6,863 bases of DNA, taken from NCBI GenBank assembly GCA_003646935.1, contig QMLW01000098.1:1-6863 (forward strand), in the 5' to 3' direction. How positions within the stretch are numbered: the stretch's first letter is position 1; each line of letters opens with the position of its first letter. Positions 1 through 6,371 of the stretch are shown here, in pieces. A program made the position numbers and the translations under genes. The notes beneath the pieces are model-generated. The model saw only the letters and a program-made list of their open reading frames with translations. It made no database searches and was not told the DNA's origin. The stretch comes from Deltaproteobacteria bacterium (GTDB lineage: Bacteria; Desulfobacterota; DSM-4660; Desulfatiglandales; B25-G16).

Positions 1-216
1 GTTGATAATAATCCATATTTACACGTGTCGTTTTGTGAATTGCCATCAGATAGTTCCCATAAAACGTTATCCCTTACCATAGGTTCAGTGATGGGTACGG
101 TATTTCTTTACTATCTTTTACCATCTTTTAACCCTCTTATCATCATTTTTTAAACAATTCCCGTTAGCGCGTTGTTTCACTGTTCCCGTAGCGTAGCACG
201 GGATGGGGAACGCATC
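1..216. other. Non-coding region downstream of acd
   Basis: I see no credible coding region here on either strand. The stretch is AT-rich at its left. It holds a perfect-looking tandem of two near-identical decamers (ctatctttta and ccatctttta, 111-130), an imperfect 14-base direct repeat (158-171 and 183-196, both starting TTCCCGT), and two small inverted repeats (AAACAA/TTGTTT at 152-177; TCCCGT/ACGGGA around 184-203). The last lies just after the acd stop codon on the minus strand and could fold into a 6-bp hairpin. It is not followed by a T-run, so an intrinsic terminator cannot be claimed. The neighbouring gene to the left is outside the window. Confidence 0.5.
184..203 (-). terminator. 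Possible hairpin after acd, without U-tract
   Basis: On the minus strand, 13 bases after the acd stop codon, TCCCGT and ACGGGA can pair as a 6-bp GC-rich stem around an 8-base loop. The downstream bases are not a T-run, so if transcription ends here it is not by a standard intrinsic terminator. The call rests only on position and pairing. Confidence 0.2.
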
Positions 217-1380
217 CTATCTATTTGCCTTTCTGATACCCAATTGATCTTGTGCAATAATAAACTTACAGATATTATGTGAGCCTTCCACCATCGAGTA
301 AGGGGGTGCATCTCGGTAGTATCTGGCCACTGGATACTCAGTTGAATACCCGTAGGCCCCGAGGATGCTCATCGCGTATCGGGAGCATTTATAGGCTATC
401 TCACCGGCCAGATACTTAGCCTGAGCAACCTCCAGGTTGTTACCCAACACCCCCTGATCCTTCTGCCATGCGGCCCTGTAACAGGAAAGCCGAGCGGCAT
501 CGATTTCAGCGGACATCTGCGCAATCATATCCTGGTTCATCTGAAACTTTCCGATCGGCTGTCCGAACTGTTCTCGCTCCATAGCGTATTTCAACACCGC
601 TTCTAGACAGGCCTGGGCGAGACCAACTCCCCCGGCCGCACAGGAGAGGCGGGAATTAGCAAGCGATCCGAATATAATCTTCACCCCATCCCCTGGTTTT
701 CCGACAATATTCTCCTTAGGAACCTTGGTGTTCTCCAGGATAATCTCGCCGGTCGGAGTGGAGTGTGTGCCCGTCTTATCTAGATCAGTGGTGGTAATGC
801 CGTTGAAATTCTTCGGCTCTATTACAAAGGCTGAAAGCCCTTTAGTGCCAGCGGATCGGTCGGTGTAGGCATAATACAGGACTGTGTCGGCGACGCTCGC
901 GTTGGATATCCAGGTCTTATATCCGTTCAAAAGCCAGTGGTCGCCCTTATCCTCTGCGGTGGATTTCATAGAGAGGACGTCGGATCCCGCGTTTGGCTCG
1001 GTCATAGCAAAAGCCCCCACGCACTCAGCGCTCACCAAAGCAGGGATATATTTTTTCTTTACCTCATCGCCGCCATAATGATAGATAGTAAAGGCATTCC
1101 CCGTGGTCTGCATATTGATCTGCACCCTTAATGCGCTTGAACCACGGGCGATTTCCTCGGTTAGTATGATCGCTGCCAACCACCCCATGTCCTTACCGCC
1201 ATACTCCTCAGGCATAACCGTCCCAAAAAACCCCAACTCTCCCATGGGTTTGATAGCCTCTTCGTAGGGAAAATGGTGATTCTCTTCCCATTCATCCGCA
1301 AACGGAGCAATTTTCTCATCCACAAAATCACGTACGGTGTCTCTGAGCATCTGCAGTTCCTCTGGTAGTTCAAAATTCAT
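217..1380 (-). CDS. acd: Glutaryl-CoA dehydrogenase, non-decarboxylating type (acyl-CoA dehydrogenase family)
   Basis: This FAD flavoprotein of 387 residues has the normal length of the acyl-CoA dehydrogenase family. It probably oxidises glutaryl-CoA to glutaconyl-CoA in the cytoplasm and passes electrons to ETF. The N-terminal helical domain covers about 1-120, the middle beta domain has the family signature AMTEPNAGSD (125-134), and the C-terminal helical domain has ILGAYGYSTEYPVAR (339-353). The catalytic base is Glu365, within MVEGS. The residue before it is Val364; decarboxylating enzymes have Tyr there, and a Tyr-to-Val exchange is the reported key difference in the non-decarboxylating enzyme of Desulfococcus multivorans. 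Arg85, in SSALRVQ, fits the arginine that binds the substrate carboxylate. As I recall the Desulfococcus protein, the two are similar along their whole length, including the end IRKANR. The start at 1380 is chosen because the upstream ATG (1395) is part of the ribosome binding site. A general acyl-CoA dehydrogenase acting on another substrate remains possible. Confidence 0.9.
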   Translation of the reverse strand: MNFELPEELQMLRDTVRDFVDEKIAPFADEWEENHHFPYEEAIKPMGELGFFGTVMPEEYGGKDMGWLAAIILTEEIARGSSALRVQINMQTTGNAFTIYHYGGDEVKKKYIPALVSAECVGAFAMTEPNAGSDVLSMKSTAEDKGDHWLLNGYKTWISNASVADTVLYYAYTDRSAGTKGLSAFVIEPKNFNGITTTDLDKTGTHSTPTGEIILENTKVPKENIVGKPGDGVKIIFGSLANSRLSCAAGGVGLAQACLEAVLKYAMEREQFGQPIGKFQMNQDMIAQMSAEIDAARLSCYRAAWQKDQGVLGNNLEVAQAKYLAGEIAYKCSRYAMSILGAYGYSTEYPVARYYRDAPPYSMVEGSHNICKFIIAQDQLGIRKANR

Positions 1381-1384
1381 CTTA

Positions 1385-1393
1385 TCTTCCTCC
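1385..1393 (-). promoter_or_regulatory. Ribosome binding site that decides the acd start
   Basis: The minus strand reads GGAGGAAGA just upstream of the ATG at 1380, with 8 bases between GGAGG and the start codon. An in-frame ATG at 1393-1395 overlaps this Shine-Dalgarno core and has no site of its own, so the shorter 387-residue product, beginning MNFELPEE, is the likely one. Confidence 0.8.
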
Positions 1394-1560
1394 ATGGTAT
1401 AAGGTTACTGTATGTAAGATAACTCCAACCCACAATTCCGATACACTCCTTACTCAACCACAACTCTCTTTCCGCCACAGGCATGAAGCGATAATCAGGC
1501 CTTACTTCCTATAAATCCATAAGGTTTTTATGTCGATTCACAACCCTTTTTTAACTAGAG

Positions 1561-1589
1561 AGTATAAACTATTACCCCTTTTTTCTCAA
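1561..1589 (-). promoter_or_regulatory. Sigma70-type promoter for acd
   Basis: On the minus strand, TTGAGA (1589-1584) and TATACT (1566-1561) are separated by exactly 17 bases, with each box matching the consensus at five of six positions. Transcription would start near 1554, giving a 5' leader of about 175 bases before the acd ATG. The promoter lies in the gap after mnmE, so acd is likely transcribed separately from the rpmH-mnmE block, although read-through cannot be excluded because no terminator is visible after mnmE. Confidence 0.6.
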
Positions 1590-1603
1590 TCAATTTATTG
1601 ATT
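1588..1603. repeat. 16-base inverted repeat overlapping the acd -35 box (possible operator)
   Basis: The sequence AATCAATTTATTGATT consists of two perfect 7-base arms around two bases. It begins 24 bases after the mnmE stop, and its promoter-proximal edge shares two bases with the -35 hexamer of the putative acd promoter. It is not followed by a T-run on either strand, so it does not look like a terminator. Position and symmetry suit a site for a dimeric transcription factor. The identity of any regulator is unknown. Confidence 0.45.
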
Positions 1604-1626
1604 CAGATACGAATAATATCCGTTGA

Positions 1627-3012
1627 TTATTTCCCTAAACAAAACCTGTTAAAGATGCCGTCTATTACCTCCTCATTTGTTGTGTGTCCCGTTATCTCAT
1701 CGATTGCGTTTCTCGCCCACACCAGATCAGCAGCCACTATCTCAAAGGGAAGGTTCTCCATTATATTTCGCAATGCCTTCTCAAGGCAATCAACGGCTTG
1801 CTGGAGCGCCACGGTATGGCGTAGGTTGGGAATAATGGATGGTGCGGGCGTAATGTTTGCCCTGCTCAGAATAAGCCGATGAATGGCGTTCGTAAGTTCG
1901 TTGAAACCCTCTCCTGTAAGGGCTGAGACATAAACCCTCGGAAGACCCCCGAATGCGTCTTCGATCTTTTTCTCGCTTGCCTTTCGGGGAAGATCGATCT
2001 TGTTTACGACAACGATAACATCTTTCTTATCCGCTTTCCCCAACGCATTGAGATCGTGCTGATTGAGCGGCCTGCTCCTGTCGACTACCACAAGGATAAT
2101 GCCCGCTGACCTGACGCGATCCATTGTTAAGGCGAGCCCTTTTTTCTCGACCGTACCCCGCACCTTGCGCATCCCAGCCGTATCCACTATCCGTATGGGG
2201 ATTCCCTTGATGGTTATGCCACATTCAAGGAGATCCCGAGTTGTGCCCGGTATAGGAGTGACAAGCGCCCGCTCCTTCTGGAGGAGCCTATTAAGGATGC
2301 TGGATTTACCCACGTTCACACGCCCCGCTATTACCACCGCTATTCCCTCGTGCCATACCTTTCGCTGGGAATAGGCGGATATCAATTCCCTGGTCGGCCT
2401 GAGGATGGTGGTACGGATACGATCCGCTATACGTTGTCGATCGATTCTGGTGTGTTGTTCATCGGGGAAATCCATGGAGGCCTCAATCTCCACCATGATC
2501 TCGATAAGTTGTCCTCTGATTTCCTCAAGCCGCCTCAGGAATCCACCGGCAAGCTGGTTTGCGGCTGCATGCAACGATGTCTCACTTCTAGCGTTAATAA
2601 GGTCAATAATGGCCTCTGCCTGTGTTAAATCTATCCTGCCGTTCAGGAAGGCACGAAGGGTGAACTCCCCTGGTTGAGCTAAACGAGCGCCGGATTGGAG
2701 AATGATGTGGAGCACCTTGGAAAGGATCGCGTGCCCACTGTGTGAATTGACCTCAAGGACATCCTCTCGTGTGTACGAGAGGGGGCCGCGCATGATTGAT
2801 ATCAGGACCTCATCCACGGGAAGTCCCGAGCCCGGATCGATTATATGCCCCAGGTAGAGCCGGAAATTTTCGAATGATCTGACGGGGTGCTTTGGCCGAA
2901 AGACCTTTTGAGCGATACCAACAGAGAGGTTCCCGCTGATCTTTATTATCCCTATGCCGCCCATACCCACGGGCGTGGCTATGGCAGCAATGGTATCATG
3001 CTTGTAGTCCAT
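1627..3012 (-). CDS. mnmE: tRNA modification GTPase MnmE (TrmE)
   Basis: The product is 461 residues, the usual MnmE length. With MnmG it installs the carboxymethylaminomethyl-type group at C5 of the wobble uridine (U34) of certain tRNAs, using GTP and a folate one-carbon donor. The N-terminal folate-binding, dimerising domain covers about 1-120 (DTIAAIATPVG at 6-16). Helical segments flank a G domain of about 220-385, with G1 GRVNVGKS (230-237), G2 TTRD (257-260), G3 DTAG (277-280) and G4 NKID (337-340). The protein ends in the invariant C-[IL]-GK motif as CLGK (458-461), whose cysteine belongs to the modification site. All key motifs are intact. The gene follows khpB with a 20-base gap and closes the block. 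mnmG (gidA), which often follows it, is absent here. I see no convincing Shine-Dalgarno sequence before its ATG, so translation may be coupled to khpB. Confidence 0.97.
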   Translation of the reverse strand: MDYKHDTIAAIATPVGMGGIGIIKISGNLSVGIAQKVFRPKHPVRSFENFRLYLGHIIDPGSGLPVDEVLISIMRGPLSYTREDVLEVNSHSGHAILSKVLHIILQSGARLAQPGEFTLRAFLNGRIDLTQAEAIIDLINARSETSLHAAANQLAGGFLRRLEEIRGQLIEIMVEIEASMDFPDEQHTRIDRQRIADRIRTTILRPTRELISAYSQRKVWHEGIAVVIAGRVNVGKSSILNRLLQKERALVTPIPGTTRDLLECGITIKGIPIRIVDTAGMRKVRGTVEKKGLALTMDRVRSAGIILVVVDRSRPLNQHDLNALGKADKKDVIVVVNKIDLPRKASEKKIEDAFGGLPRVYVSALTGEGFNELTNAIHRLILSRANITPAPSIIPNLRHTVALQQAVDCLEKALRNIMENLPFEIVAADLVWARNAIDEITGHTTNEEVIDGIFNRFCLGK

Positions 3013-3032
3013 ACCGAAAGGGAAAATCGAGC

Positions 3033-3683
3033 TTACTCGCCCTGTTTTTCATCAACCCTTGCTGCATTTGGTATGATCAGAATCTTCTTGTAGAGGCCTT
3101 CTCCCTTGCTTTTCGTCTGAATCGCCTGATCTGCTTTCAGCGCGAGGTGGACCGTTCTTCTCTCGTGGGGATTCATGGGATTCGTGATAACGGGCTTTCC
3201 GGTCTTCTTGGCCTTTTCCCCCATACTCAAGGCAAGCCGCTTGAGCGATTCCTCTCTTCTCTTTCGGTAATTTTCGGTATCCACGATTACCCGTATCTTT
3301 TTCTCCGATACCCTGTTGACCGCCTTATTGATGATAAACTCAATGGCCTCCAGGGTCTTGCCTTGAGATCCGATGAGTATTCCAGGGTTATTTCCCTTGC
3401 AATTTAGGATTATATCATCCCCCCGTTTTTCCGTAAAAACCTCGGTATTTGGGGAGATGAGCGAGAGTATCTTCGTCAAGGTCTTTTGGGCGAGCACCAT
3501 GCTTGCATCGCCCTTGGGAGTGGCCTTGATCTTGGCCTTCCTGTTGCCCGCAATTCCGAAGATACCAGCGGACCTGCTCTCCAAGACCTCTATGTCGAGC
3601 TCCTCTTGGCTCATTTGAAAATGTTCGCAGGCCTTTTTTATGGCCTCTTGTGTTGTTTTGGCTTCTATCTCGATAGACGACAT
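3033..3683 (-). CDS. khpB: RNA-binding protein KhpB (Jag / SpoIIIJ-associated)
   Basis: This 216-residue protein has the full Jag architecture. A Jag-N domain (about 1-52) carries the typical SRSAGIFGIAG stretch (37-46 region). A KH domain (about 78-155) has its RNA-binding GSQG loop at 105-108. A C-terminal R3H domain (about 145-206) has R-R-T-V-H at 175-179, giving the Arg-x3-His signature, within NPHERRTVHLAL. Homologues bind many transcripts and, in Gram-positives, influence cell elongation and division. The role in this organism is inferred only. The gene lies 17 bases after yidC and 20 before mnmE, clearly in one transcription unit. The start at 3683 is chosen for its strong ribosome binding site; a TTG seven codons upstream (3704) overlaps the yidC stop and is less likely. 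The symbol jag is equally used. Confidence 0.95.
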   Translation of the reverse strand: MSSIEIEAKTTQEAIKKACEHFQMSQEELDIEVLESRSAGIFGIAGNRKAKIKATPKGDASMVLAQKTLTKILSLISPNTEVFTEKRGDDIILNCKGNNPGILIGSQGKTLEAIEFIINKAVNRVSEKKIRVIVDTENYRKRREESLKRLALSMGEKAKKTGKPVITNPMNPHERRTVHLALKADQAIQTKSKGEGLYKKILIIPNAARVDEKQGE

Positions 3684-3690
3684 AAGGCTT

Positions 3691-3696
3691 CCTCCT
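3691..3696 (-). promoter_or_regulatory. Strong ribosome binding site of khpB
   Basis: The minus strand carries a perfect AGGAGG 7 bases before the ATG at 3683, inside the short spacer after the yidC stop codon. It decides for that ATG over the TTG at 3704 and suggests khpB is translated more strongly than its neighbours yidC and mnmE, which have weak sites. Confidence 0.85.
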
Positions 3697-3700
3697 GATA

Positions 3701-5329
3701 TCAACCCACTTGTCTGTTAATCCTATATTGTTGGGCAATCGATAGCAAATTGTTTACCAGCCAATAGAGGACCAAACCCGATGGAAAATTGATGAATAAA
3801 AAAGTAAACACGATTGGCAGGAGCATCATCATCTTGGCCTGAGCGGGGTCACCTGGAGAGGGCGTCATCTTTTGCTGGAGAAACATGGATGCTCCCATTA
3901 ATAAGGTCAAAACCGGAATGCCGTAAGGGGGAGCCATAAAGGGTACCTTAAAGGGGAAGGACCAAAGCCTCTCAGGTGCGGACAGATCGTTGATCCAAAG
4001 CACAAAAGGAGCGTGTCGCAGCTCTATCGAACTGGGGAGGATTCGATAAAAGGCGAAGAACACGGGGATCTGCACCAACATGGGCAGACAACCCCCCATG
4101 GGATTGATCTTATAGGTCTTGTAAAGACTCATGAGCTGTTTCTGCATTTCCTGCTTATTGTTTTTATACTTTTCCCGTATCTTGGCCATCATGGGCTGGA
4201 GCTTTCTCATTTCCTTCATGGATTGATAGCTTTTACGGGTAAGAGGCCAAAACAGTATCTTGACAAGGACGGTAAGCAGGATGATGGATATGCCGTAATT
4301 CGAGACATATTTATTGAAAAAGCGGAGCGTGACTAGCAGGGGTTTGGCGATTATATCGAACCATCCGAAATTGATTGCCTTTTCAAGTTTTTTCTTAAGA
4401 CCCTTGAGCACATAGAGATCCCTCGGCCCCAAGTAAAGGGTGAAATTCTCGGTGATCCTCTCCAAGGGCTTCACATTGAGGGAGGGGGTTAGATAGGAAA
4501 TCCTGATTTCTCCGTTGGGAAGCGTTGTGCCCTTTGCCGTGAGCGTGGTGTTGTTTTCATTTGCTATAGCAAGCATGAAATACGGCTCCTCGTAAGCAAC
4601 CCATGGTATCTGGCCCTGAAACCGCTTTTCCTCTATCTTGCCTGCCTTGATTTGCTTAAGCTTGTCGTCGAGCAAAAGGGCCATGCCCTCGAATACGCCG
4701 TACGCCTTCTTCGTTGCCCTGGGAAGATGCGCAAGGTGGAGCGAAAGGGCATCATCAATAACGTACTCTGACCCGTTGTTTACCATGACGGTGAGGTCAA
4801 TAGCGTATTTCTCGGCGTGGAAGAGGAACCGCGTTTGTATGCGCACCCCTTGAGGAGACACCCACTCATAGACCAACTCCTCGGGTTGATCGCCTCTCGC
4901 TAGCACTATGCCTTCCTTCTGTACCGTAAACGCAGCCCAGGTACTGTTCGGGATGTTTTGGCCGGCGAACCCGAGGTTGAATCCATAGCCGTCCTTATTG
5001 TTCACGTGGATTAGCTCTTTTAAGGGGGAGTCTTTTTCAACGGTGGATCGATATTTTTTTAGCTTAAACCCCTTGATCATTGGGCCGGAGCCGGAAAACA
5101 GAGCAGAGTAGAGCTCAGTGTCCACCGTAATATCCGCTGCTCGGGCTTCTGCCTCCAGCATCAGCTCCTTTTGGGGGCCAAGGGGCTTTGTCCTTTCCGG
5201 TACGGGCTGCTGCACCTGCTCCTGTTCCGGGGTCGGGGGTTTCTCGGCCGGTTTTGGGCCAAACAGAAGGGACCAGACCAGAAACACGATAAACGATAGG
5301 ACCAAGGCCAATAATGTTCTTTTATCCAT
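3701..5329 (-). CDS. yidC: Membrane protein insertase YidC (Oxa1 family)
   Basis: The 542-residue product is the Gram-negative form of YidC, which inserts and folds inner-membrane proteins alone or with SecYEG. An N-terminal membrane segment (about 5-23) follows MDKR. A Pro/Glu/Gln-rich linker (about 25-55) and the periplasmic P1 beta-domain (about 60-310) come next. The conserved insertase core (about 325-540) has its segments near 340-362, 412-433, 471-486 and 502-535. The core contains LYKTYKINPMGGCLP (402-416), typical of the family, and FPSGLVLYW (515-523). A lysine (357, in LVKILFWPL) sits where E. coli has the groove arginine, keeping the positive charge. The start at 5329 fits the family's MDKR beginning; an in-frame ATG at 5344 would add five residues. 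The next gene, khpB, is 17 bases downstream. A basic C-terminal tail is absent. Confidence 0.96.
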   Translation of the reverse strand: MDKRTLLALVLSFIVFLVWSLLFGPKPAEKPPTPEQEQVQQPVPERTKPLGPQKELMLEAEARAADITVDTELYSALFSGSGPMIKGFKLKKYRSTVEKDSPLKELIHVNNKDGYGFNLGFAGQNIPNSTWAAFTVQKEGIVLARGDQPEELVYEWVSPQGVRIQTRFLFHAEKYAIDLTVMVNNGSEYVIDDALSLHLAHLPRATKKAYGVFEGMALLLDDKLKQIKAGKIEEKRFQGQIPWVAYEEPYFMLAIANENNTTLTAKGTTLPNGEIRISYLTPSLNVKPLERITENFTLYLGPRDLYVLKGLKKKLEKAINFGWFDIIAKPLLVTLRFFNKYVSNYGISIILLTVLVKILFWPLTRKSYQSMKEMRKLQPMMAKIREKYKNNKQEMQKQLMSLYKTYKINPMGGCLPMLVQIPVFFAFYRILPSSIELRHAPFVLWINDLSAPERLWSFPFKVPFMAPPYGIPVLTLLMGASMFLQQKMTPSPGDPAQAKMMMLLPIVFTFLFINFPSGLVLYWLVNNLLSIAQQYRINRQVG

Positions 5330-5356
5330 GGAACGATCCAACATTAATCACGGTAG

Positions 5357-5385
5357 ATCATAATCACTTGCACCACAATTAGCAA
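5357..5385 (-). promoter_or_regulatory. Putative internal promoter for yidC-khpB-mnmE
   Basis: On the minus strand TTGCTA (5385-5380) and TATGAT (5362-5357) are 17 bases apart, matching consensus at four and five positions. Transcription would start near 5350. That would leave almost no leader before the ATG at 5344 but about 20 bases before the ATG at 5329, which supports the MDKR start of yidC. Confidence 0.42.
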
Positions 5386-5478
5386 CTCATGATCCCCAAC
5401 GACCGATGAAAGCAGGCAAGCACATACGCAAAGCGAGCAGCTAAAGAAGGGAGAGGCCTGTTCGCCCGGCGAGCATTG

Positions 5479-5509
5479 CCTATCTGCTGGCCCCTTACCT
5501 GTCTGCTGG
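5479..5509. repeat. Short imperfect direct repeat between yidD and yidC
   Basis: CCTATCTGCTGG (5479-5490) and CCTGTCTGCTGG (5498-5509) differ at one base and are spaced 19 bases start to start. No function is evident; it may be a remnant of local duplication in the spacer. Confidence 0.4.
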
Positions 5510-5559
5510 GGATCTTTTTTTCGCCGCGTGGAGAACACACGCCAACACTCTAGCAGGGC

Positions 5560-5790
5560 TCACCTGAGGGGATCATAGCCGCCCGGGTGAAAGGGGTGGC
5601 ATTTAAGGATCCTTGTTGCCGCGAGGAACCCTCCTTTAACGATACCATATCTCTTAATGGCAAGGGAGGCATAGGTGGAACATGTGGGCGTAAATCGACA
5701 CGAGGTTGGGAAAAAAGGCGATACTATTACTTGATAACATCTGATTAACGCTATGACACATATGCTCGGTTTAGGAAAAAAGTGTACCAT
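5560..5790 (-). CDS. yidD: Membrane protein insertion efficiency factor YidD
   Basis: This is a small protein of 76 residues, the usual YidD size. It belongs to the family whose E. coli member associates peripherally with the inner membrane and aids insertion and processing of YidC-dependent proteins. A hydrophobic/amphipathic N-terminal segment (about 9-28, with [12 protein letters not shown]) precedes the signature [11 protein letters not shown] (31-41), and the C-terminus carries [11 protein letters not shown] (64-74). The family's conserved cysteines are present at 31, 37 and 64. The ATG lies inside the last codons of rnpA, giving a 20-base overlap in another frame, so translation is probably coupled. 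No good Shine-Dalgarno sequence is visible before it, and no other in-frame ATG would preserve the N-terminus. Confidence 0.95.
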   Translation of the reverse strand: MVHFFPKPSICVIALIRCYQVIVSPFFPTSCRFTPTCSTYASLAIKRYGIVKGGFLAATRILKCHPFHPGGYDPLR

Positions 5791-6124
5791 TTTTTACTAA
5801 TACGCTACCCAACTCCTCATGCACCTTAGATAGGCTCGGCGCCTGGATTTCGTGTACAGGGACGATTACTACATCGTATCCTTTCGGCATGTCGTGCTTG
5901 TGATGACGGAAGAATTCCCTGATCAATCGTTTCAAGCGGTTTCTCTTTGCGGAATTTCCAACCCTCTTGTTGGCCGTTATACCTAATCTCGTGATATCCT
6001 CGCCGTTTGGCCGCACGATAATAATGTAATTCTCTGTTCGAAATCTCCTTCCGTGAAGATTAATGTCGATAAAGTCGGCCCTCTTAAGAATCCGCTCCTT
6101 TTTCGTAAGCGAGGATGATCTCAT
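5771..6124 (-). CDS. rnpA: Ribonuclease P protein component
   Basis: The product is the basic protein subunit of RNase P (117 residues, normal length), which binds the catalytic RNA and the 5' leader of precursor tRNAs during 5' maturation. The N-terminus [16 protein letters not shown] (6-21) matches the family's substrate-binding cleft region. The diagnostic RNR segment is present as [20 protein letters not shown] (54-73), containing the Arg-Asn-Arg at 61-63. YDVVIVPV (83-90) forms the usual last core strand. A GAGG about 7 bases before the ATG at 6124 supports this start. The gene follows rpmH by 70 bases and its 3' end overlaps yidD, the standard order. The RNA subunit gene rnpB is not in the window. 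Confidence 0.96.
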   Translation of the reverse strand: MRSSSLTKKERILKRADFIDINLHGRRFRTENYIIIVRPNGEDITRLGITANKRVGNSAKRNRLKRLIREFFRHHKHDMPKGYDVVIVPVHEIQAPSLSKVHEELGSVLVKNGTLFS

Positions 6125-6194
6125 CTCAAGGCCTCACCCTATAGGCAATGCGCGTGATCCCCACTGCTTACAGACGATTGAACCATACGACTCG

Positions 6195-6329
6195 TTACAC
6201 AGCAAGTCTTTTCCGGCCTTTAGCCCTCCTTCTTTTGAGAATCTTTCTTCCGCCCTTGGTGCGCATTCTCGCACGGAAGCCATGGACACGAGACCGCTTT
6301 ATATTGCTTGGCTGAAAGGTTCGCTTCAT
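6195..6329 (-). CDS. rpmH: Large ribosomal subunit protein bL34
   Basis: This is a 44-codon gene, the exact typical length of L34, a very basic component of the 50S subunit. It begins [20 protein letters not shown] and continues through [20 protein letters not shown] to LAV, which is the family sequence almost residue for residue. A GGGAGG about 13 bases before the ATG may act as ribosome binding site, a somewhat long spacing. It is the first gene of the minus-strand block, with a likely promoter about 40-70 bases upstream, and is followed after 70 bases by rnpA. High expression is expected from this position. Its divergent neighbour is mreB, where many bacteria have dnaA. Confidence 0.98.
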   Translation of the reverse strand: MKRTFQPSNIKRSRVHGFRARMRTKGGRKILKRRRAKGRKRLAV

Positions 6330-6371
6330 AGAGAAACAGTTGCCTCCCGTCGAAAATAATCCATCTTACTA

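Larger units (their letters stand above)
5345..5559. other. Non-coding gap between yidD and yidC
   Basis: In most genomes with this cluster yidC follows yidD closely, but here about 200 bases separate them. I find no family-like protein in any frame. The stretch holds a 12-base near-direct repeat (CCTATCTGCTGG and CCTGTCTGCTGG), a short GC-rich palindrome (5462-5472), a 5-bp GCGTG/CACGC inverted repeat (about 5525-5543), and a likely promoter for yidC at its yidC end. Confidence 0.5.

Noticed and set aside
1588..1603. Inverted repeat read as the mnmE terminator
   Set aside because: The arms are AT-rich, the loop is two bases, and on the minus strand it is followed by GAGAAAAAAGG, not T residues. 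Overlap with a -35 box makes an operator more likely.
884..2677. Several plus-strand open frames of 64-103 codons opposite acd and mnmE
   Set aside because: They lie wholly antisense to well-supported genes, have no ribosome binding sites or recognisable domains, and vary in frame as expected of shadows.
5491..5520. Terminator-like CCCC/GGGG inverted repeat followed by a T7 run on the plus strand
   Set aside because: The stem is only 4 bp with a 13-base or longer loop, and no plus-strand gene precedes it. On the minus strand the run reads as A, so it cannot terminate the operon.
5344..5538. 64-codon open frame on the minus strand in the yidD-yidC gap
   Set aside because: It has no recognisable family, has a cysteine/serine-rich low-quality composition, lacks a ribosome binding site, and covers the putative yidC promoter.
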